From: Chitinophaga pinensis | GTDB taxonomy: Bacteria; Bacteroidota; Bacteroidia; Chitinophagales; Chitinophagaceae | NCBI GenBank assembly: GCA_945862385.1 | Contig: CAMAXV010000012.1 | Span: 1-64,000, forward strand | Reading direction: 5' to 3' | Length of the DNA stretch: 64,000 bases | Part shown: piece after piece, positions 33,371 through 41,488 of the stretch | Layout of the letters: every line of letters starts with the position of its first letter | Numbering within the stretch: the first letter of the stretch is position 1 | Program-made: the position numbers and the translations under genes | The notes under the pieces: model-generated | What the model saw: the letters and a program-made list of their open reading frames with translations, nothing else | Told to the model about the DNA's origin: nothing | Databases searched by the model: none

Positions 33371-33982
33371 GTGCCCCTAATTTTGCTTTTATTTCAAAGA
33401 AATAAAACAATTCTGGTAGGTGTACTTTTTTTTTATTGTTCATACTCAATCCTCTCTGATCTTTTTATTAATAAGTTGAGTTTAAAATTCTTTGAATCAG
33501 AATTTTATGCCTACAGGTTGTTTACAGTAATTGAATTTTTATGTTTTTCTTTCATCATTTACAAGTCCCTCAGTTCAATTAGATTAAGAAAAATTTTAAT
33601 TTTTTCATCTTTATTTTTCTTTCTCTCCATAATTATTGATTTGCTGACCAATTCAATTGAAAATTTTGATTCCCTACCAACTGGGGTTGAGTCGATTTTA
33701 ATCTTATTCTATTGTATATTAACCCTTTATGAACAAATATCAACAGGGAAACCTTTATATTCATTCCCTGTTTTATTTGCCTTCAGTCTTATATTATTCT
33801 TTGCTGGAACATTCTTTCTTTTCATTATGTCACAAAATAATTTTGAAAACGAAGAATTTTCCAACCTCTATGATTATATTGTAGCCATTTCCAAAATCCT
33901 GATGACATTACTGATGAGTGTTGGCATATTAGCCAGCAGAAAAACTGAAACTCAAAACAACAGGACTTTTCAAAAAACTTAA
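33371..33982 (+). CDS. Seven-helix membrane protein, cassette 2
   Basis: Integral membrane protein with six to seven helices. The GTG at 33371 gives 203 residues, but it cuts into a hydrophobic stretch: the same frame is open back to 33314 and reads LNIILPYLLLLSLAILIV before it, which would complete the first helix. No ATG, GTG or TTG is available there, so either the helix is short or an AUU/AUC start near 33326-33329 is used. Topology and place match the cassette 1 protein (29707). It is followed with no gap by the kinase at 33983. Function inferred: membrane sensor or anchor for that kinase. Confidence 0.72.
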   Translation: MPLILLLFQRNKTILVGVLFFYCSYSILSDLFINKLSLKFFESEFYAYRLFTVIEFLCFSFIIYKSLSSIRLRKILIFSSLFFFLSIIIDLLTNSIENFDSLPTGVESILILFYCILTLYEQISTGKPLYSFPVLFAFSLILFFAGTFFLFIMSQNNFENEEFSNLYDYIVAISKILMTLLMSVGILASRKTETQNNRTFQKT

Positions 33983-34813
33983 ATGCACCCGTTAATAATT
34001 TTCGCTGCGTCCAATGTATCGTACGTGCTCCTATTGGGAACATTAGGAATGCTCGTATTGGCTGTTGGCCTGGTTGCTTTCATCGTTTTCCATCAACGGA
34101 AAGTGATTAAATACCAGCAGCAGCTTCAGGTAATGGAGGAGCAGCAGCAACAGATTCTGCTCAATGCTTCCATACGCTGGCAGGAAGAAGAAAGACAGCG
34201 CATTGCTGCTGATCTGCATGATGATGCTGGTCCCCTCCTGGCTACTGCCCGACTTTACCTGAACGACAACCTTGTTCATCAGGATATTTCAACCCAACTG
34301 CAAAGCATTAACAATGCCAAAAACATCATTGATGATACCATTCAACTGATTAGAAATATCTCTCACAGCCTTATGCCCCCTACCCTGAAAAACTTCGGAC
34401 TTGAGTCAGCTGTGAACGACTTATTTCAGAAGATAAGTGGTTCTGGTGCCATCAATGCCAATTGCCGCTTTCATGACTACCGTGAGCGACTTCAACCTCA
34501 GAAAGAATTACTGCTATTCAGGGTTACTCAAGAACTTGTAAACAATGTACTGAAACATAGCAATGCCAGTTTCATTCACATCACCCAAAATATCAATGAA
34601 GGAAATTTTTATATCCGCTTCCACCATGATGGAAAAGGAATAAATCAGGAAGATTTTGAAAAAATGAATAAAAGTTCAATCGGACTTGGATTAAAGAATA
34701 TCCAAAGCAGGATAAAAGTTCTGGATGGACAAATCAAGTTTGAAAAGGATAATTCACAAACTTTCTTTAAAGTAACGATAGAAATCCCTCTTCAGAAGGC
34801 TGCAAATGCCTGA
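33983..34813 (+). CDS. DesK/NarX-type histidine kinase, cassette 2
   Basis: Small kinase of 276 residues. One N-terminal membrane helix (about 12-36), a Q-rich coiled coil (about 40-65), HisKA_3 with H79 in IAADLHDDAGPLLATARLY, and HATPase with QELVNNVLKHS, HDGKG and GLGLKNIQSR. It directly follows the membrane protein stop and precedes the NarL regulator, the same order as in cassette 1. No sensor domain of its own. Confidence 0.9.
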   Translation: MHPLIIFAASNVSYVLLLGTLGMLVLAVGLVAFIVFHQRKVIKYQQQLQVMEEQQQQILLNASIRWQEEERQRIAADLHDDAGPLLATARLYLNDNLVHQDISTQLQSINNAKNIIDDTIQLIRNISHSLMPPTLKNFGLESAVNDLFQKISGSGAINANCRFHDYRERLQPQKELLLFRVTQELVNNVLKHSNASFIHITQNINEGNFYIRFHHDGKGINQEDFEKMNKSSIGLGLKNIQSRIKVLDGQIKFEKDNSQTFFKVTIEIPLQKAANA

Positions 34814-34818
34814 TAGTG

Positions 34819-34826
34819 TATATTTG
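34819..34826 (+). promoter_or_regulatory. Promoter -7 box inside cassette 2
   Basis: TATATTTG lies between the kinase stop and the regulator ATG at 34854, so the regulator may also be transcribed on its own. Confidence 0.5.
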
Positions 34827-34853
34827 TTGCGTCATTTGAACTAAACCTTCCGC

Positions 34854-35501
34854 ATGAGCAACATTAGCGTTGGCATAGCTGACGATCACAAGATCTTCAG
34901 AAAAGGTGTAATTCTTTCACTCAGGCCTTACACGAATATTTCCTTCATTTTTGAAGCCGAAAATGGTGACGACCTTCTTGAAAAATTACAGGGCGAACAA
35001 CCAGATATAGTTCTCCTTGACCTCAGAATGCCAGGAAAGGATGGTATTGAAACAACAAAAGAGATCAGCAAGAGATTTCCTAACATCAGGATCCTAATAC
35101 TAACCATGTACGAAGATGAAAGGTTTGTTAGTCACCTCATGGAAAATGGGGCTAACGGATATCTCCTTAAAAATGCTGACCCCGCAGAAATTAAAAAAGC
35201 CATCATGGAAGTTATGGCTCGGGGATATTACCTGAACAATTTTGTGAACAGGGTACTCCTCAAAAAATCTGCAAAAAACAAAACAATCCCATCACTGAAT
35301 ACTGAAATCAATATTTCAGAAAAGGAAAAGGAAGTAATCCGACTCTTGTGCCTTGAATTTACAGCTTCAGAGATTGCACAAAAAATGGAAATATCTGCCA
35401 GAACAGTTGAATCTATTAAAGACAGACTTATGGAGAGATTTGGCTTGAAGAATACGGCCGGACTGGTTTTTTATGCAGTAAAAAACAACCTGATAGACTA
35501 A
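34854..35501 (+). CDS. NarL-family response regulator, cassette 2
   Basis: Receiver with D10/D11 and D56 (IVLLDLRMPGKDG) plus LuxR-type HTH (SEKEKEVIRLLCLEFTASEIAQKMEISARTVESIKDRLM), 215 residues. It ends NTAGLVFYAVKNNLID, akin to the regulators at 28763 and 31806. It is the output of the cassette 2 kinase by position. mnmA follows 43 nt later, probably as a separate unit. Confidence 0.94.
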   Translation: MSNISVGIADDHKIFRKGVILSLRPYTNISFIFEAENGDDLLEKLQGEQPDIVLLDLRMPGKDGIETTKEISKRFPNIRILILTMYEDERFVSHLMENGANGYLLKNADPAEIKKAIMEVMARGYYLNNFVNRVLLKKSAKNKTIPSLNTEINISEKEKEVIRLLCLEFTASEIAQKMEISARTVESIKDRLMERFGLKNTAGLVFYAVKNNLID

Positions 35502-35544
35502 TTGATGGCAGACGCTCCCCCTTTCCTTAACTTTACATAAAAAA

Positions 35545-36642
35545 ATGAGCAGGCACGGTAAGGTATTGGTGGCAATGAGTGGTGGAATCGACAGCACTGT
35601 GGCAGCATTAATGTTGCACGAGGAAGGCTATGAGGTTATTGGGATAACCATGAAAACCTGGGATTACGCAACCTCCGGCGGCAGTAAGAAAGAAACAGGT
35701 TGCTGTAACATCGATTCATTTAACGACGCACGTGCAGCCGCAGTGCAGCATGGTTTCCCCCATTATATACTGGATATTCGGGATGAATTTGGTGATTTTG
35801 TAGTTGACAATTTTATTGAAGAATACCTTGCTGGAAGAACTCCAAATCCATGTGTCATGTGTAATACACACATCAAGTGGAGGGCTCTTCTGAAGAGAGC
35901 AGATGCCATGGATTGTGCATTTATTGCCACTGGTCATTACGCTAATATCAGGCAACACGATAATGAGAGATTTGTCATCAGTAAAGGCTTGGATGAGACC
36001 AAAGATCAAAGCTATGTGCTTTGGGGCTTGCAACAGGATTTATTGAGCAGGACTATTTTACCACTGGGAAAATTCCGAAAAACTGCCATCAGGCAAATGG
36101 CTCATGATTTTGGCTATCCTGAACTAGCCAAAAAGAATGAAAGCTATGAGATCTGTTTTGTTCCAGACAATGACTACCGTGGGTTTTTAAAAAGAAATGT
36201 AGATGGACTTGAAACCAGCGTATATGGTGGGAATTTTATAGACAAGTCGGGAAAAATTCTGGGCAAACACAAAGGATACCCATTTTATACAATTGGCCAG
36301 CGTAAGGGATTGGATATAGCTATGGGAAAACCAGTTTTCGTTACGTCCATCAATCCGGTAACAAACACAGTAACCCTTGGGGATGAAGAAGATTTACTGC
36401 AAAAAGAAATGCTTGTGGGTAAATTAAATTTCATAAAATATGAAGGAATTCAGGATGGTATGGATGCCGTAATACGTATCCGATACAAAGATTTCGGTAG
36501 TAATGGAACACTGCATACCAAAGCAGAAGGAATTGGCGTTAACTTTTATGATGCCGCAAAAGGAATAGCACCTGGACAATCAGCTGTATTCTATGAAGGT
36601 GATGATGTAATTGGGGGAGGCATTATACAAAGAACAAACTGA
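35545..36642 (+). CDS. mnmA: tRNA-specific 2-thiouridylase MnmA
   Basis: Sulfurtransferase of 365 residues making 2-thiouridine at position 34 of tRNA-Lys, -Glu and -Gln. The PP-loop SGGIDS (12-17) binds ATP. The two catalytic cysteines are C103 (NPCVMC) and C204 (YEICF). The C-terminal beta-barrel (about 230-365) is complete. The stop overlaps the ATG of the next lipoprotein gene as TGATG, so the two are co-transcribed. Confidence 0.96.
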   Translation: MSRHGKVLVAMSGGIDSTVAALMLHEEGYEVIGITMKTWDYATSGGSKKETGCCNIDSFNDARAAAVQHGFPHYILDIRDEFGDFVVDNFIEEYLAGRTPNPCVMCNTHIKWRALLKRADAMDCAFIATGHYANIRQHDNERFVISKGLDETKDQSYVLWGLQQDLLSRTILPLGKFRKTAIRQMAHDFGYPELAKKNESYEICFVPDNDYRGFLKRNVDGLETSVYGGNFIDKSGKILGKHKGYPFYTIGQRKGLDIAMGKPVFVTSINPVTNTVTLGDEEDLLQKEMLVGKLNFIKYEGIQDGMDAVIRIRYKDFGSNGTLHTKAEGIGVNFYDAAKGIAPGQSAVFYEGDDVIGGGIIQRTN

Positions 36643-37385
36643 TGCATTACAGGATTTTTATATTATTTATACCCCTAATCATGCTTATTTCCTGTGAGAA
36701 GGAAACAGAATCCCTTTCATTCACATCAGCTTCAACGTATTTTCCATTAAATAAAGGTAAATCTATCATATACCAACTTGATTCGACAGTTTACCTTAAT
36801 CTCGGAACAAAAAAGCAAATCAATACTTCAATTATCCGAGAGGATGTAGATAGCTCCTTTATAGATAATACTGGAAGGTTAACATTCAAAATAACAAGAT
36901 CACGCCGCCAAAAAGATGACACAACTAAATGGTTTCCAATCAAAACATATCTGGTTGCACAATCCAATGAAGCTATCGAAGTGGTGGAAGATAACCAACG
37001 ATACATTAAGCTTGTTAGTCCGGTTATAGCAGCAACCAAATGGAAAGGCAATGCCAAAATCAATACTAGTGGCAATCCTGCATTATTATACCTCGACAAT
37101 TGGGACTATACTTATATGAATGTTGGAACTCCATCTAACTATAATAACAACAAGTTTCCTGATTGCATAACTGTATTGCAGCAAAATGATACCATTGGCA
37201 ATCCGGCCAATAAAAGTTTTTATTTTGAGATCAATTATGCAAATGAAGTTTATGCAAAACAGATTGGACTCATTTTCAAGGAGCTTTATCATGAAATCTG
37301 GCAACCACCCAACGGTAATAACAACACAGGATATTATGAAGCAGGTAGTTTTGGTTTAAAGTATACGATCATAAGTCACAATTAA
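36642..37385 (+). CDS. Lipoprotein of unknown function
   Basis: Exported lipoprotein of 247 residues; lipobox LISC with Cys18, then EKETES. The mature part is beta-rich (YFPLNKGKSIIYQLDST, TFKITRSRR) and ends YYEAGSFGLKYTIISHN. Proteins of this type, with an N-terminal YFPL..G..W.Y-like segment, are common in Bacteroidota without known function. Translationally coupled to mnmA and 3 nt from the secreted subtilase, with which it may share a destination rather than a pathway. Confidence 0.8.
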   Translation: MHYRIFILFIPLIMLISCEKETESLSFTSASTYFPLNKGKSIIYQLDSTVYLNLGTKKQINTSIIREDVDSSFIDNTGRLTFKITRSRRQKDDTTKWFPIKTYLVAQSNEAIEVVEDNQRYIKLVSPVIAATKWKGNAKINTSGNPALLYLDNWDYTYMNVGTPSNYNNNKFPDCITVLQQNDTIGNPANKSFYFEINYANEVYAKQIGLIFKELYHEIWQPPNGNNNTGYYEAGSFGLKYTIISHN

Positions 37386-37388
37386 CAC

Positions 37389-39059
37389 ATGAGAACTACA
37401 TTCCTTGTTATTCTTATTTTTCTGCAAACAAATGCATTTTCACAGTATTCGAGGTATATCATCTCATTGACTGACAAAAAAGGAACACAACATCAGCTTT
37501 CCAATCCATCTACATTTTTATCTCCCAAAAGCATAGCAAAAAGAAACAGGTTCAACATTAACTACGACAGCACAGATCTTCCAGTTTCAAAAATTTACCT
37601 TGACAGCATATTGCTTGCAGGAAAAGTCACAATAATCAATACTTCAAAATGGCTAAATCAGGTATTGATTCAGACAACAGATCAACAGGCCCTCTTAAAA
37701 ATCAACTCTTTTCCATTTGTGAAAAAAAGACAGGCTGTTGCATTTAAACCTGCACAACAGGCAATACCGAAATTCATTGAGGAGATCACAGACTTAAACA
37801 AGTCAGCTGAAACAATAAACACTCATGTCAATTCTTTACAATACGGCAACTCTGGCAAACAGATTCAAATCCATGAAGGAGAATATCTCCATAACCAGGG
37901 GTTTAAAGGACAAAATGTAAGTATTGCCGTGTTGGATGGGGGATTTTTCAACTATCATTCAATTAAAGCATTTGACTCTGTTCGCAACTCAGGGAGGATA
38001 AAAGGCACATGGGACTTTGTTGATAACAATAATCAGGTCCAGGAAGATGATCCGCATGGCATGTATTGTTTTTCCATACTTGCAGCCAATTTACCCGGAA
38101 TTTTTGTAGGCTCGGCTCCTGAGGCTGATTATTATTTGTTCAGAACAGAAGATGTTAAATCTGAATTCCCTATTGAAGAACAGAACTGGCTGGCGGCTGC
38201 AGAAAGGGCAGACAGTTTGGGCATTGATATAATCAGTTCTTCACTAGGTTATACTACGTTTGATGATCCCGCATTCAACTATGTCTATGGTGACATGAAT
38301 GGAAAAAATACTATTGTCACGCGTGGCGCTGAGTTTGCATCCAGAAAGGGTATTCTGGTCATGAATAGTGCTGGAAATTCAGGCACAAACAACTGGAAAT
38401 TCATCGGAGCACCTGCCGACGGAGAACATATTCTTGCAGTAGGTGCGGTAAATATAAGCAGACAGGTGGCTCCTTTTTCAAGTTATGGGCCAACATTTGA
38501 TCAGCGTGTTAAACCAGACATAGTATCTGTAGGATGGGGAACTGCATTAATCAATGCCAGTGGCTTACCTGCAAGTGGCAATGGCACATCCTTTTCAAAT
38601 CCAAATATTGCAGGGTTAATAGCCTGTTTGTGGCAAGCCTTTCCTGAAATGCGTAATGATGAGATTATGGAGGCTGTAAAAAAAAGTGGAGACCTATTTT
38701 CAAATCCTGATTCCCGATCAGGTTATGGCTTACCCAATATGCAAAAAGCTTATGGCATATTGGAAATTGAAAGAATCAAAAAAAATGCAGCCACCCTATT
38801 GGCAGATGCACGTTTAAAGGCATTTCCCAATCCATTTGAAAGCAGCATAAAACTGATTTACAAAGCACCTGCTAATGGTAAAATTGCAATTAGGTTGACG
38901 GACATGTCAGGACGATTAATCTTAACCGAGTCTAAACAAGTAATTACCAATGAAATCTATGTATTTGATTGGGAAAATCTTGGTATTTTGAAGGCAGGTT
39001 CGTACATCATTACCTATTCTGATGAGGCAGGAACAGGTAGTATCAAACTGGTAAAGTAA
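37389..39059 (+). CDS. Secreted subtilisin-like serine protease with T9SS sorting domain
   Basis: Exported S8-family protease of 556 residues. Signal peptide about 1-18, propeptide to about 165, then the catalytic triad D183 (VLDGG), H223 (DPHGMY) and S401 (GTSFSNPNIAG), with the oxyanion Asn in MNSAGNSG. The last 80 residues (FPNPFESSIKLIYKAP to GSIKLVK) form a type A C-terminal sorting domain, recognised by the type IX secretion system and cleaved at the cell surface. It overlaps the convergent methyltransferase gene by 17 nt at the 3' end. Confidence 0.94.
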   Translation: MRTTFLVILIFLQTNAFSQYSRYIISLTDKKGTQHQLSNPSTFLSPKSIAKRNRFNINYDSTDLPVSKIYLDSILLAGKVTIINTSKWLNQVLIQTTDQQALLKINSFPFVKKRQAVAFKPAQQAIPKFIEEITDLNKSAETINTHVNSLQYGNSGKQIQIHEGEYLHNQGFKGQNVSIAVLDGGFFNYHSIKAFDSVRNSGRIKGTWDFVDNNNQVQEDDPHGMYCFSILAANLPGIFVGSAPEADYYLFRTEDVKSEFPIEEQNWLAAAERADSLGIDIISSSLGYTTFDDPAFNYVYGDMNGKNTIVTRGAEFASRKGILVMNSAGNSGTNNWKFIGAPADGEHILAVGAVNISRQVAPFSSYGPTFDQRVKPDIVSVGWGTALINASGLPASGNGTSFSNPNIAGLIACLWQAFPEMRNDEIMEAVKKSGDLFSNPDSRSGYGLPNMQKAYGILEIERIKKNAATLLADARLKAFPNPFESSIKLIYKAPANGKIAIRLTDMSGRLILTESKQVITNEIYVFDWENLGILKAGSYIITYSDEAGTGSIKLVK

Positions 39060-40239
39060 AAAGTGCAGAAAAGAGATAATCACCACCTTGTAAATCTCCT
39101 GCTAAGATATTTGTACCAACCAGCTTAAGCGGTGAATTTTGTTCTAAAAAATCAACAACACCAGTGTTTTCCTGTTCATAAACTGAACATGTTATGTAAA
39201 GCAAGTATCCCCCTTTTTTTAAATGCTGAGGAAGCTTTTCCACAATGGCAATTTGACGTCTTTGGTACAGATCGATTGTTTCAGCATCCATCTCATGCAA
39301 CCATTCGGGACTTCTAACCCAGGTTCCGGAACCAGTACAAGGAACATCTGCAATGATCAGATCAACACCTGCTGCCGGCAGATTAGACCTTACAACTGCA
39401 GAAGACATGGGGTGTTCAAGATCAGTACAAAAAAGTTTAACCTTTTTTATGCCTGCAACGCTAGCGCGTCGTTGTAATTCATCCAAAATTTCTTCACGAA
39501 TATCTGAAGCATAAATCTTTGCAGTAGGGAAAAAGTCAGCCGCCATCAATGTTTTGCCTCCGCTTCCGGCACAAACATCCCATATTGTTTCAAGAGGTAT
39601 CGGGACTCCTTTTATAATATCAAATGTCTTTTGTGAGCTTATGTCCTGGATAACAAAATCCTTATCCGGCAAAATGTCATCTGGTAATTTTCCTGTACTT
39701 TCAATACAAATCGCATTTTCATCCACCCATTCCCCCGGAAACTTATTCTCCTTTAAAAGCTTTTGAAATTTTGATTTGTTTCCGGGTCTAACCCTGATAA
39801 AAAAAGGTGGTTGTTTGAGGTGACTGGCAATGAAATTAGAATGATTAATTTCAGGCATTACTGAATTGATTTCCGGAAAAAGGAGCTCTTGTTCAAATGC
39901 GCCAAAAATATCCTTAACAGCCAAAATTTTTTCAGCGATATCATTGTCAGCAGACAATGGTAAAGGAAAATTTAACCATTGAAGATATCCATTATCCGCT
40001 TTATGGGTCAGGTAATAACCTATACCCATCTTGGTATTGAAATCCAGTGTTGGACAAGACTTTCCAATTCTTAAAAATCCATAACAAAGGTCACTTATAA
40101 TTTTCCTGTCTCTTGAGCCAGATTTCTTATGCCTTCTGAAATAGTTTTTCAAAAATACTGCAAAAGGCTCCTGAAAATGGTAGGAGTCTAATATAGATGA
40201 AGCAGTTTTATGATATGAATGAAAAAAACCACCCATCAT
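39043..40239 (-). CDS. RsmB/NOP2-type rRNA cytosine-C5 methyltransferase
   Basis: SAM-dependent RNA methyltransferase of 398 residues. The N-terminal NusB-like RNA-binding part occupies about 1-130. The Rossmann domain carries the SAM loop DVCAGSGGKT, the general PC motif DVPCTGSGTW and the catalytic cysteine in YITCSVYEQEN. These two cysteines mark the m5C family (RsmB/Sun, RsmF). The exact target base cannot be set from sequence. It lies 11 nt after sucB on the same strand. Confidence 0.92.
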   Translation of the reverse strand: MMGGFFHSYHKTASSILDSYHFQEPFAVFLKNYFRRHKKSGSRDRKIISDLCYGFLRIGKSCPTLDFNTKMGIGYYLTHKADNGYLQWLNFPLPLSADNDIAEKILAVKDIFGAFEQELLFPEINSVMPEINHSNFIASHLKQPPFFIRVRPGNKSKFQKLLKENKFPGEWVDENAICIESTGKLPDDILPDKDFVIQDISSQKTFDIIKGVPIPLETIWDVCAGSGGKTLMAADFFPTAKIYASDIREEILDELQRRASVAGIKKVKLFCTDLEHPMSSAVVRSNLPAAGVDLIIADVPCTGSGTWVRSPEWLHEMDAETIDLYQRRQIAIVEKLPQHLKKGGYLLYITCSVYEQENTGVVDFLEQNSPLKLVGTNILAGDLQGGDYLFSALFTLPV

Positions 40240-40250
40240 TAATTTATAAA

Positions 40251-41456
40251 TTATAGTTCCAGCAAGGTTTTAACCGGATCCTTTCCAAATAATAAAAGTT
40301 CGGGATTTTCCAAGAGTTCCTTTACCCTTACTAAAAAGCCCACACTTTCTCTTCCGTCAATTATTCTGTGATCATAGCTTAATGCAAGATACATCATAGG
40401 CCTTGCAACGATCTGACCTTTGACTACCATAGCTCGCTCTTCAATTTTATGCATGCCAAGAATAGCGGATTGGGGAATGTTAATGATTGGCGTACTCATT
40501 AGGGATCCGAATACTCCACCATTTGTAATTGTGAAAGTTCCTCCCTGCATTTCGTCCAATGATAATTTGTTATCCCGAGCCTTTGTGGCCAGCTCAACAA
40601 CTTTCTTTTCAATTTCAGCCATAGTCAGACTTTCCGCATTCCTGATTACCGGAACAACCAATCCCTTAGGAGCAGATACAGCTATTGAAATGTCACAATA
40701 ATCGTGGTAAATGAGCTCATCATTATTAATATATGCATTTACTGCAGGCCACTCCTGTAAAGCAAAGGCACAGGCCTTGGTGAAAAAACTCATGAAACCC
40801 AAACCAACCCCATGCGCCTCCTTGAATTTATCTTTGTATTTCGACCTGATATCCATTACAGGACCCATATCTACTTCATTGAAAGTAGTGAGCATTGCCG
40901 TAGTATTTTTTGCCTCAACCAATCTTCTTGAGATTGTTTTGCGCAATTGCGACATTTTCTCCCTGCGCTCGTTTCTTGTAAATGGCTCTGTACCTGGTTT
41001 TTTACCTGGATTGGCTATTGCCTCTAATACATCTTGCTTGAGTATTTTACCACCTGATCCGCTTGCGGCAATTGCTTTTGCATCAATTTTTTTATCAGCT
41101 ATGATTGCTGCAGCTACAGGAGTTGCTTTTACATCAGTTGCTGGTTTTGATGAGACAACTGCTTCGGCAACAACTTTTTCTTTAGCAGGTTTTTCTTCAA
41201 CTTTTAACCCTTCAGGACGCTGAGCGGTTTCATCTATGAAACATACAACATCACCTATTGCCAAAGTTTCACCTTCCTGAACTTTTATCTGAAGTAATCC
41301 AGCCTTTTCAGCATTAATCTCAAAAGTTGCTTTCTCACTCTCAATTTCAGCCAACACTTCATCCCTTTCAACCCACTGACCATCCTTCTTCGACCATTTA
41401 GCAAGGCTAACTTCACTTATTGACTCCCCCACTGTTGGTACCTTTATTTCTAGCAT
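40251..41456 (-). CDS. sucB: Dihydrolipoyllysine succinyltransferase (E2 of 2-oxoglutarate dehydrogenase)
   Basis: E2 component of 401 residues: one lipoyl domain (1-75, lipoylated Lys in [10 protein letters not shown]), an Ala/Pro/Lys-rich linker, a peripheral subunit-binding domain (about 120-155, containing [15 protein letters not shown]) and the catalytic core with [12 protein letters not shown] near the end. It transfers succinyl groups from lipoate to CoA. It lies 32 nt downstream of sucA on the same strand. Confidence 0.97.
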   Translation of the reverse strand: MLEIKVPTVGESISEVSLAKWSKKDGQWVERDEVLAEIESEKATFEINAEKAGLLQIKVQEGETLAIGDVVCFIDETAQRPEGLKVEEKPAKEKVVAEAVVSSKPATDVKATPVAAAIIADKKIDAKAIAASGSGGKILKQDVLEAIANPGKKPGTEPFTRNERREKMSQLRKTISRRLVEAKNTTAMLTTFNEVDMGPVMDIRSKYKDKFKEAHGVGLGFMSFFTKACAFALQEWPAVNAYINNDELIYHDYCDISIAVSAPKGLVVPVIRNAESLTMAEIEKKVVELATKARDNKLSLDEMQGGTFTITNGGVFGSLMSTPIINIPQSAILGMHKIEERAMVVKGQIVARPMMYLALSYDHRIIDGRESVGFLVRVKELLENPELLLFGKDPVKTLLEL

Positions 41457-41488
41457 AAGAAAAAATTTATTGAATTGATTGATGTTGG

